From the NCBI RefSeq assembly GCF_947169445.1, contig NZ_CAMVPU010000095.1:1-9266 (forward strand): a stretch of DNA of 9,266 bases. Reading direction: 5' to 3'. How positions within the stretch are numbered: position 1 is the stretch's first letter; each line of letters opens with the position of its first letter. A model generated the notes under the pieces. That model was not told the DNA's origin and ran no database searches. It saw nothing but the letters and a program-made list of their open reading frames with translations. Origin of the DNA: an uncultured Butyrivibrio sp. (GTDB lineage: Bacteria > Bacillota > Clostridia > Lachnospirales > Lachnospiraceae). A program made the translations under genes and the position numbers. This document shows, in pieces, positions 1 to 5,908 of the stretch.

Positions 1-300
1 TAACGTCTGGTGGAGGTGACTCCCAGGATAGTGCAACAGAGATATACCGCGTTAGTAATAAGATAAGGAATGCTTGCATTCCGAGTCCGCCTACTTAACG
101 TAAGGGTGGAAAGGCAGTGTAAGAGACTACCGTGCTGGTGGTAACATCAGTAGCCATGTAAACCCCATTCGAAGCAAGACCGAATAGAGAGCTATGAATC
201 GGCCCGGTTCGCTCTCAGGTGGGTCGCTTGAGGCTGTCGGTGACGGCAGTCCTAGATAGATGATCATCCAAGACATAACCCGGCTTATAGTCCTACTCAT
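1..300 (+). ncRNA. rnpB: RNase P RNA, 5'-truncated by window edge
   Basis: This is the catalytic RNA of ribonuclease P, which removes 5' leaders from tRNA precursors. The window opens about a third of the way into the gene. Conserved blocks seen in order are AGTGCAACAGAGA (31-43), a GTAAGGGTGGAAAGGCAG-like block (about 101-118), GTAAGAGACTACCG, GTAAACCCCATTCGAAGCAAGACC-like sequence (about 158-181), the P15-type stem GAGAGC/GCTCTC (187-192 with 211-216), GGGTCGCTTGAGGC, a P18-like hairpin with a GTGA tetraloop (234-249), CCTAGATAGATGATCATCC, and the 3' signature AGACATAACCCGGCTTATAG (271-290). The order and spacing follow the E. coli-like class A fold. The exact 3' end is estimated, because the P1 partner strand is outside the window. 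Confidence 0.96.
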
Positions 301-374
301 ATTTATAAAAATGTAAAAAACTTGAAAGCTCTTACAAAAAGACAAGATTTGCAATATTTTTTTACAAAAATGAA

Positions 375-403
375 CTGACAAAGAATATTTTATACGCTAT
401 GAT
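375..403 (+). promoter_or_regulatory. Sigma-A promoter for the kdu operon
   Basis: CTGACA (375-380) and TATGAT (398-403) are separated by 17 bp. Each hexamer matches the sigma-A consensus at five of six positions. Transcription would start near 410, giving a leader of about 84 nt before kduI. The -10 overlaps the left end of the inverted repeat at 402-440. Assigned by eye. Confidence 0.72.
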
Positions 404-446
404 ACAAGAGTCAAATGAAATTATCGTTTGATTCTTGTATTTTTTT
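402..446 (+). terminator. Long inverted repeat plus T run: rnpB terminator and/or kdu operator
   Basis: The arms 402-418 and 424-440 can pair along 17 positions, with two G-U pairs and a 5-nt loop. A run of seven T follows (440-446). The shape is that of an intrinsic terminator for transcription arriving from rnpB. However, the stem is AT-rich (5 G/C in the left arm), and the repeat covers the -10 and start region of the kdu promoter, so it could equally be a repressor operator. A transcript starting near 410 would hold only the inner half of the stem. Both readings remain open. Confidence 0.6.
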
Positions 447-451
447 GAGCA

Positions 452-472
452 AATGAGAGATGGGCTCTCATT
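452..472 (+). promoter_or_regulatory. Leader hairpin just upstream of the kduI ribosome binding site
   Basis: AATGAGAG (452-459) pairs perfectly with CTCTCATT (465-472) around an ATGGG loop. GAGC at 447-450 could instead pair with GCTC at 464-467, which would be exclusive with the main stem. The hairpin ends 8 nt before AGGAG (481-485). It may stabilise the 5' end of the mRNA or modulate translation. No known riboswitch or T-box pattern is recognisable. Confidence 0.4.
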
Positions 473-493
473 ATTATAAAAGGAGATGGGATT

Positions 494-1357
494 ATGGAAC
501 TTAGAACAGCATGCTCGCCAAGAGATGAGAAGTACTATGATACCAAGAGACTTAGAGAGGAATTCCTTATTGATGATCTTTTTAAGCCTGATGATATCAA
601 ACTTGTTTACAGCCATATAGACAGAATCATTACCGGTTCTGCAGTGCCTGTTAACAAGGAACTTGTTCTTACAGCCGGAGATGAGCTTAGAGCAGAGTAT
701 TTCTTACAGAGAAGAGAGATGGGCGTTATCAACATCGGTGGAGATGGTGTTATCACTATCGATGGTAAGAAGTATGAGGTGGCTTACAAGCAGGGAATGT
801 ACATCGGAATGGGTGCAAGAGATATCTCTTTTGCCAGCAAGGATTCAGCAAAGCCTGCTAAATTCTACATTAACAGTGCACCGGCTCACAAGACATATCC
901 TACAGTTCTCATTAAGAGAGAGGGAACACCACAGGAAGGCGTTGTCATCATCAAGGATGAGAACAAGAAGGAACTTGGAAGTCTTGAGGGTGCTAATCAC
1001 AGAGTTATCAACAAGTATATTCTTCCGGGCCAGGTTGAGACCTGTCAGCTTGAGATGGGTATGACAGAACTTAAGCCAGGCAGCGTATGGAATACAATGC
1101 CTTGCCACACACACGATCGTCGTATGGAAGTATATCTTTACTTCGATATTCCGGAGGATGCATTCGTAATGCACTTCATGGGAGAGCCTACAGAGACACG
1201 TCACATCATCATGAGAAACGAGCAGGCTGTTATCAGCCCTAGCTGGTCAATTCACTCAGGATGCGGCACACAGGCATACACATTCATTTGGGGAATGGTT
1301 GGAGAAAATCAGGACTTCGACGACATGGATGATTGTGCTATGCAGGATTTAATGTAA
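494..1357 (+). CDS. kduI: 5-keto-4-deoxyuronate isomerase (EC 5.3.1.17)
   Basis: KduI converts 5-keto-4-deoxyuronate (4-deoxy-L-threo-5-hexosulose uronate), formed from unsaturated uronic acids, to 3-deoxy-D-glycero-2,5-hexodiulosonate in the cytoplasm. The 287-residue product is slightly longer than the roughly 278 residues typical of the family and reads as full length. It is a bicupin-type protein. The metal-binding signature is clear: CHTHDRRMEVYLYFD supplies His205, His207 and Glu212, and the later SWSIHSGCGTQAYTFIWGM supplies His254, corresponding to the known zinc ligands of the family. The N-terminal region with YDTKRLREEFL is also family-like. The ATG at 494 follows AGGAG (481-485) with an 8-nt gap. 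It is the first gene of an operon with the next steps of the same pathway, which supports the assignment strongly. Confidence 0.97.
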   Translation: MELRTACSPRDEKYYDTKRLREEFLIDDLFKPDDIKLVYSHIDRIITGSAVPVNKELVLTAGDELRAEYFLQRREMGVINIGGDGVITIDGKKYEVAYKQGMYIGMGARDISFASKDSAKPAKFYINSAPAHKTYPTVLIKREGTPQEGVVIIKDENKKELGSLEGANHRVINKYILPGQVETCQLEMGMTELKPGSVWNTMPCHTHDRRMEVYLYFDIPEDAFVMHFMGEPTETRHIIMRNEQAVISPSWSIHSGCGTQAYTFIWGMVGENQDFDDMDDCAMQDLM

Positions 1358-1409
1358 TTAACAGTTGTTGGAATAATATAATGCATATTTATAACAGGAG
1401 GGTATTATA

Positions 1410-2264
1410 ATGCAGGATTTTTTAAAGAACTTTTCACTTGAAGGTAAAGTTGCCTGGGTAACAGGTGCTTCTTATGGACTTGGACTTGCTTACGCTGTAG
1501 CATTTGCACAGAGCGGAGCAAAGGTTGTATTCAACGATATCAATCAGGACCTTGTTGACAAGGGAATTGCTGAGTATGAGAAGCAGGGAATCAAGGCTTA
1601 CGGTGCAGTTTGTGACGTAACCAAGGAAGATCAGGTACAGAAGTTTGTAGCTGATGTTGAGAAGGAAGTAGGAACAATTGATATCCTTGTTAACAACGCA
1701 GGTATCATCAAGAGAATTCCTATGGTAGACATGACAGTAGATCAGTGGCAGCAGGTTATCGATGTAGACCTTACAGGTCCTTTCATCTGCGCTAAGGCTG
1801 TTCTTCCGGCAATGATCGCTAAGAAATCAGGTAAGATCATCAACGCATGTTCAATGATGTCTGAGTTTGGCCGTGAGACTGTATCTGCTTATGCAGCAGC
1901 TAAGGGCGGACTTAAGATGCTTACAAGAAACATCTGCTCAGAATATGGTCAGTACAACATTCAGTGTAATGCCATTGGACCTGGCTACATTGCAACACCT
2001 CAGACAGCACCTCTTCGTGAGAAGCAGGCTGATGGTTCTATGAATCCATTCGACAGATTCATCCGTTCAAAGACACCGGCTCAGAGATGGGGCAAGACAG
2101 AAGACCTTATGGGACTTGCAGTATTCCTTGCTTCTCCTGCTTCTGACTTCATCAATGGTCAGGTTGTTTATATTGATGGTGGTATTTCTGCTTACATCGG
2201 ACAGGATCCTAACAACCTTGATCCTTCCAAGTTCGAAGATATCGACGAGAGCCAGGCTCAGTAA
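1410..2264 (+). CDS. kduD: SDR oxidoreductase, KduD-like (2-deoxy-D-gluconate 3-dehydrogenase / gluconate 5-dehydrogenase type)
   Basis: This is a classical short-chain dehydrogenase of 284 residues. Visible motifs are the nucleotide-binding TGASYGLG (18-25), NNAG (95-98), catalytic Ser148, and Tyr161/Lys165 in YAAAK, followed by a PGYIATPQT segment and the conserved VYIDGG near the end. By context it should reduce 3-deoxy-D-glycero-2,5-hexodiulosonate to 2-keto-3-deoxygluconate, the KduD step between its neighbours kduI and the KDG kinase. Sequence alone cannot separate KduD from gluconate 5-dehydrogenase-like SDRs, and many clostridial homologues carry the latter name. The protein is about 30 residues longer than E. 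coli KduD (253), partly through an acidic tail after residue 264. AGGAGGG at 1396-1402 sets the ATG start. The 52-bp gap to kduI shows no terminator, so co-transcription is expected. Confidence 0.88.
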   Translation: MQDFLKNFSLEGKVAWVTGASYGLGLAYAVAFAQSGAKVVFNDINQDLVDKGIAEYEKQGIKAYGAVCDVTKEDQVQKFVADVEKEVGTIDILVNNAGIIKRIPMVDMTVDQWQQVIDVDLTGPFICAKAVLPAMIAKKSGKIINACSMMSEFGRETVSAYAAAKGGLKMLTRNICSEYGQYNIQCNAIGPGYIATPQTAPLREKQADGSMNPFDRFIRSKTPAQRWGKTEDLMGLAVFLASPASDFINGQVVYIDGGISAYIGQDPNNLDPSKFEDIDESQAQ

Positions 2265-2315
2265 TCAGATTTACTGTGTGACTAATATATACAAAGGAAT
2301 AGAAAGGCAATAAAA

Positions 2316-3275
2316 ATGGATAAGATTTGTGAAGAACTTTATAAAATTGGTATTGTTCCGGTTATCGCTATTGACGATGCCAAGGACGCAGAGCCACTTG
2401 CTCAGGCTCTTATAAACGGAGGACTTCCTGCTGCTGAGGTTACATTCCGTACAGCAGCTGCTGAGGAAGCAATCAGAATTATTTCTCAGAAATTCCCTGA
2501 GATGATCGTTGGTGCAGGTACTGTTCTTAATGCTGAGCAGGCTGATCGTGCTAAGGCAGCAGGCGCTAAGTTTATCGTAAGCCCTGGCTTTAACAGATCA
2601 AATGTTGAGTATATTCAGTCAATCGGAGTACCTGTAGTTCCTGGAACAGCAACTCCTGGTGAAGTTGAGCAGGCTATTGAACTTGGTCTTGACTGCGTTA
2701 AGTTCTTCCCTGCTGAGCAGAATGGTGGTATTGCCAAGATCAAAGCTATGGCAGCTCCTTACACCAAGATGCACTTCATGCCTACAGGCGGTGTTAACAA
2801 GAATAACCTCAATGACTATCTTGGATTTAACAAGGTATTCTGCTGCGGTGGTAGCTGGATGGTTAAGAAGGAACTCATTTCTGCAGGCAAGTTCGATGAG
2901 ATCGAAGCTATGACAAGAGATGCTGTTAATGCAATGCTTGGCTTTACTATGAAGCATGTTGGAATCAACGAGACAGATGCTGCTGCAGCTGAGAAGACAG
3001 CAGAAATGTTCGGCCTCTTTGGATTTGACAAGAAGGTTGGTAACTCTTCAGTATTTGCAGGTTCTGTAGTTGAAGTTATGAAGTCACAGGGACGTGGAAC
3101 ACACGGTCATATTGCTATCGGAACTAACAATGTTGACAGAGCAGTATATCACCTTGGTAAGCAGGGCGTTAAGTTCGATGAGTCATCATTTAGCTTTGAT
3201 GCTGATAACCACCTTAAGGTTGCTTATCTTGCAGAAGAGTTTGGTGGATTCGCAGTACACCTTGTAAAGAACTAA
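2316..3275 (+). CDS. eda: KDPG/KHG aldolase (EC 4.1.2.14 / 4.1.3.42) with fused C-terminal VOC-like domain
   Basis: Residues 1 to about 208 form the class I KDPG aldolase barrel, which splits 2-keto-3-deoxy-6-phosphogluconate into pyruvate and glyceraldehyde 3-phosphate. Visible hallmarks are PVIAID, AEVTFRT with Glu41, VGAGTVL (65-71), SPGF, PGTATPGE, the Schiff-base Lys129 in CVKFFPAE, and MPTGGV near 155-160. Eda proteins normally stop near 205-215 residues, but this one continues to 319. The extra part (about 211-319) begins MKHVGIN and includes GTHGHIAIGTNNVDRAVYHL and FGGFAVHLV. This suggests two beta-alpha-beta repeats like the vicinal oxygen chelate (glyoxalase/bleomycin resistance) fold; that fold call is an inference from pattern. 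The join is in frame with no sign of a frameshift. The ribosome binding site is modest (GAAAGG, 2302-2307). The gene sits between the dehydrogenase and the KDG kinase of the same pathway. Confidence 0.94.
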   Translation: MDKICEELYKIGIVPVIAIDDAKDAEPLAQALINGGLPAAEVTFRTAAAEEAIRIISQKFPEMIVGAGTVLNAEQADRAKAAGAKFIVSPGFNRSNVEYIQSIGVPVVPGTATPGEVEQAIELGLDCVKFFPAEQNGGIAKIKAMAAPYTKMHFMPTGGVNKNNLNDYLGFNKVFCCGGSWMVKKELISAGKFDEIEAMTRDAVNAMLGFTMKHVGINETDAAAAEKTAEMFGLFGFDKKVGNSSVFAGSVVEVMKSQGRGTHGHIAIGTNNVDRAVYHLGKQGVKFDESSFSFDADNHLKVAYLAEEFGGFAVHLVKN

Positions 3276-3282
3276 TTGGTGA

Positions 3283-3308
3283 GTGAAACGGATCAATCCG
3301 TATATCAC
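3283..3308 (+). promoter_or_regulatory. Small hairpin in the eda-kdgK gap
   Basis: GTGA-A-ACGGA (3283-3292) pairs with TCCGT-ATA-TCAC (3297-3308) around a TCAA loop, giving 4 + 5 bp with a small internal loop. No T run follows directly, so it is not a convincing terminator. It may be an mRNA processing or stability element between the two genes, or chance. Confidence 0.3.
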
Positions 3309-3356
3309 GTAGTAGATTATTTGTAAATTTTTATTGAGAAAAGAGGAAATATAGAT

Positions 3357-4382
3357 ATGTCAAAGAAAGTTGTTACATTTGGTGAGATCATGCTTCGTCT
3401 TCAGCCAGACAATTACCTTAGATTTGTTCAGGTTGATCATCTTGAGGCTACATTTGGTGGCGGTGAGGCTAACGTTTCTGTTTCACTTGCTAACTATGGA
3501 CTTGATTCTGTATATGTTACCAAGCTTCCTAAGCATGAGATTGGACAGGCTGCTGTTAACTCACTTAGAAAGTATGGCGTTGATACATCCAAGATTACAA
3601 GAGGCGGCGATCGTGTAGGTATCTACTACAACGAGAAGGGTGCTTCACAGAGAGGTTCTAAGTGCATTTACGATAGAGCTCATTCTGCAATTGCAGAGGC
3701 AGTTCCTTCAGATTTCGACTGGGATGAGATTTTCCAGGGTGCTGAGTGGTTCCACTTTACAGGAATTACTCCAGCTGTAAGCGATAATCTTGCTGCTATT
3801 ACTCTTGAGGCTTGTAAGAAGGCTAAAGAGCATGGCCTTACAGTTTCCTGCGACCTTAACTACAGAGGAAAGCTCTGGAGCAAGGAGAAGGCTGGAAAGG
3901 TTATGGCTGAGCTTTGCCAGTATGTTGATGTATGTATCGCTAACGAAGAGGATGCATCTGATGTATTCGGAATTGCTGCTTCTTCTACAGATGTTACAAC
4001 AGGTAAGCTTAACAGAGAGGGTTACATCGAGGTAGCTCAGAAGCTTACAGACAGATTTGGATTTAAGAAGGTTGCTATTACACTTCGTGAATCAATCTCT
4101 GCTAATGACAACAACTGGAGCGCAATGCTCTACACAGATGGTCAGGCATACTTCTCCAAAAAGTATGCACTTCATATTGTTGACCGTGTTGGCGGTGGTG
4201 ATTCATTTGGCGGCGGACTTATCTACAGCTGCGTAAATGGATTTGATCCTCAGGCTACTATTGAGTTCGCTGTAGCTGCTTCAGCTCTTAAGCACTCAAT
4301 CGAAGGCGACTTCAACCTTGTTACAGTTGACGAGGTTAATAAGCTTGCTGGTGGCGACGGTTCAGGACGTATCCAGAGATAA
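3357..4382 (+). CDS. kdgK: 2-keto-3-deoxygluconate kinase (EC 2.7.1.45), PfkB family
   Basis: KdgK phosphorylates 2-keto-3-deoxygluconate to KDPG with ATP, feeding the aldolase encoded just upstream. The 341-residue product has the PfkB/ribokinase layout: an N-terminal VVTFGEIMLRL strand, the substrate-side GGGEANVSVSLANYG motif (34-48), and the C-terminal signature DRVGGGDSFGGGLIYS (276-291) with the probable catalytic base Asp282. The glycine-rich motif reads GGGD in place of the more common GAGD, a conservative variant forming the same anion hole. FTGITPA and the DLNYRGKLW segment are typical of the KDG kinase branch. AGAGGA at 3342-3347 precedes the ATG by 9 nt. The gene is last in the kdu operon and is followed 17 bp later by a strong terminator hairpin. 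The family call is certain; the exact substrate rests on motifs plus operon context. Confidence 0.94.
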   Translation: MSKKVVTFGEIMLRLQPDNYLRFVQVDHLEATFGGGEANVSVSLANYGLDSVYVTKLPKHEIGQAAVNSLRKYGVDTSKITRGGDRVGIYYNEKGASQRGSKCIYDRAHSAIAEAVPSDFDWDEIFQGAEWFHFTGITPAVSDNLAAITLEACKKAKEHGLTVSCDLNYRGKLWSKEKAGKVMAELCQYVDVCIANEEDASDVFGIAASSTDVTTGKLNREGYIEVAQKLTDRFGFKKVAITLRESISANDNNWSAMLYTDGQAYFSKKYALHIVDRVGGGDSFGGGLIYSCVNGFDPQATIEFAVAASALKHSIEGDFNLVTVDEVNKLAGGDGSGRIQR

Positions 4383-4399
4383 TTATTGTGTATCATGCG

Positions 4400-4441
4400 G
4401 AGCTCTTTCTCATTTTTGTGGGAAAGAGCTCTTTTCTTTTT
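4400..4441 (+). terminator. Intrinsic terminator of the kdu operon
   Basis: GAGCTCTTTCTC (4400-4411) pairs with GGGAAAGAGCTC (4420-4431), a 12-bp stem with one G-U pair and an 8-nt loop, followed by TTTTCTTTTT (4432-4441). It lies 17 bp after the kdgK stop codon. Confidence 0.93.
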
Positions 4442-4468
4442 GATTATTTTATTAAAATATCATAGATT
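4440..4468 (+). promoter_or_regulatory. Possible promoter for the HD-GYP gene
   Basis: TTGATT (4440-4445) and TAGATT (4463-4468) are 17 bp apart, matching consensus at four of six positions each. The 4442-4570 gap is very AT-rich and offers other weak candidates, so this is only the most plausible one. It would give a leader of roughly 105 nt. Confidence 0.3.
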
Positions 4469-4579
4469 TATAACTGATAAAATGAATGCTATCAAATATA
4501 ATGTATTTGTATAACTATGAAATGATATATTTGGGGATAACATATCCAAGAGTTTTGAGTTGTTATGTAGGTGCATTGC

Positions 4580-5839
4580 ATGAAGCTGGATAAGACTACC
4601 AATACAATACTTATGTTTATAGCGGTTCTTACAATGCTGATAACTGCAGTGATGGTGAATAATGAAGTCAGAAGAAATGATGTATCTGCTGAGTATCATG
4701 CTGATATGAGTCTAACCGGTGCCAGGCTTTCAGATGAAGTTTATGCCACGGTAAAAAAAGTCTCGGAAAGAACCACTGGAGATATTACAGACAAAGAATA
4801 TTCTTTTATGATTTACAACACCAGTCCTGATGCGGTTTCCTCCTGGAAAGCGCTTCTTAGAGTTCCCGAAGGCGTAACTGTAGATAATACAAGGAATGTG
4901 GAATTTTCATCGATTGGTGGAGATAATCTTATTTTTACCCCTGAATATTACAACCTTACAATTAAGTCTTATGAGGCAATTGAATTTGGAATTGTGCTTC
5001 AGGACACGGGAGATTTTGAGCCTCAGTCCATGAGATTTATCGGCTATAAGGTACAAAATGCCAGCAATAATATAGCTTCTGTGATCATTATAGTTTTGAT
5101 CGTGCTATGGACTGTTTTCATAATAGGCTTTCTTGTTACAAGATTTAATATTAAGAACTATAAAGAAAGACAGCGTAATGATATGGAGATCATTCTCCAG
5201 TCCATGAATACTTTCATAAGCTTCATAGATGCCAAGGATCCATATACCAGAGGACATTCCAGAAGAGTTGCCATGTACGCTGCAGAACTGGCAAAAAGAA
5301 TGGGCTTATCTGAGGATGAAGTGCAAAATGTATATTATGCAGGTCTTTTACATGATTCTGGAAAGATTAGTATTCCTGATGCTGTGCTTAATAAGCCCGG
5401 AAAGCTCACAGATGATGAGAGAGCTCTGATACAGAATCATACTGTGGCCGGTGGTAAGATGCTTAAGCAGATGTCCTCTGTAAGAGGCATAAGGGAAACA
5501 GCTCTGTATCATCATGAAAGATATGATGGCTCAGGGTATCCCGAAGGACTAAGAGGAGAGTCTATTCCTCTTTATGCCAGGATAGTAGGAGTTGCGGACT
5601 CATATGATGCCATGTCCAGTAACAGAGTTTACAGAAGACATCTTAACAAGGATGAGATAATAGAGGAAATACAAAAAGGTTCCGGAACACAGTTTGATCC
5701 GGAGGTAGTGAAGTACATGGTTGATATGATCAACGATGGATATGTTAATGTTGTAAAAATGGAAACAGCAGATAGTGATGAGACCAACAGTTTCCATCTT
5801 ACACAAAGTGATATACCCGGCGTACATATTGGGTATTGA
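4580..5839 (+). CDS. Membrane-bound HD-GYP c-di-GMP phosphodiesterase with CBM2-like outer domain
   Basis: The product has 419 residues. Topology from sequence: a short basic N-terminus, a membrane helix (about 7-26), an extracytoplasmic region (about 28-163), a second helix (about 166-187), then a cytoplasmic HD-GYP domain (about 200-392). The HD-GYP signature is complete: RGHSRRVA, HDSGKISIPDAVLNKPGKL (His258-Asp259), NHTVAGGKML, HHERYDGSGYPEGLRG (GYP 319-321) and ADSYDAMSSNRVYRR. Such domains hydrolyse cyclic di-GMP, so this one should be active. The outer region resembles a family 2 carbohydrate-binding module: NTSPDAVSSWKALLRVPEG, then YYNLTIKSYEAIEFGI. That suggests a sugar-polymer sensor, an inference from pattern. 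ATG 4580 was chosen over GTG 4571 because AGGTG (4569-4573) lies 6 nt before it. No terminator follows; the stop codon overlaps the next promoter. Confidence 0.9.
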   Translation: MKLDKTTNTILMFIAVLTMLITAVMVNNEVRRNDVSAEYHADMSLTGARLSDEVYATVKKVSERTTGDITDKEYSFMIYNTSPDAVSSWKALLRVPEGVTVDNTRNVEFSSIGGDNLIFTPEYYNLTIKSYEAIEFGIVLQDTGDFEPQSMRFIGYKVQNASNNIASVIIIVLIVLWTVFIIGFLVTRFNIKNYKERQRNDMEIILQSMNTFISFIDAKDPYTRGHSRRVAMYAAELAKRMGLSEDEVQNVYYAGLLHDSGKISIPDAVLNKPGKLTDDERALIQNHTVAGGKMLKQMSSVRGIRETALYHHERYDGSGYPEGLRGESIPLYARIVGVADSYDAMSSNRVYRRHLNKDEIIEEIQKGSGTQFDPEVVKYMVDMINDGYVNVVKMETADSDETNSFHLTQSDIPGVHIGY

Positions 5840-5864
5840 CATGGCTTACGATATTTCGTAATAT
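5836..5864 (+). promoter_or_regulatory. Promoter of the lacI-type gene
   Basis: A perfect TTGACA (5836-5841) and TAATAT (5859-5864) are spaced 17 bp apart. The -35 overlaps the TGA stop of the HD-GYP gene (5837-5839). A LacI-type operator starts 6 nt after the -10, over the expected start point. Confidence 0.75.
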
Positions 5865-5869
5865 GTAAT

Positions 5870-5883
5870 TGAAATCGGTTTCA
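5870..5883 (+). promoter_or_regulatory. LacI-family operator O1 (autoregulation)
   Basis: TGAAATCGGTTTCA is a near-palindrome with the central CG typical of LacI-family operators. It lies at the start region of the regulator's own promoter and matches two sites at the importer promoter (7089-7102, 7149-7162). It also fits the CcpA cre consensus TGWAANCGNTNWCA fully, so catabolite control is an alternative. Confidence 0.82.
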
Positions 5884-5908
5884 GACAGTCCCCAAGACGG
5901 AGTTTTTT

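Noticed and set aside
312..366. TGTAAAAAA (312-320) and TTTTTTACA (358-366) as a second rnpB terminator
   Set aside because: The arms are almost pure A/T, 37 nt apart, and not followed by their own T run. The pairing would be weak compared with the repeat at 402-440.
127..616. Minus-strand reading frames across the rnpB and kduI upstream region (127-381 and 362-616)
   Set aside because: They lie over the RNase P RNA gene, the promoter/terminator region and the start of kduI. They have no ribosome binding site or recognisable family pattern and no codon bias like the real genes.
629..640. ACCGGTT-containing stretch inside kduI as a further LacI-type operator
   Set aside because: It lacks the flanking TGMAA and TTKCA arms and lies within coding sequence.
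1340..1420. Direct repeat ATGCAGGATTT at the kduI 3' end (1340-1350) and at the kduD start (1410-1420)
   Set aside because: The two copies are exactly 70 bp apart and encode MQDL and MQDF, but an 11-bp match is not rare here and each copy fits its own reading frame. No sign of duplication extends beyond the match.
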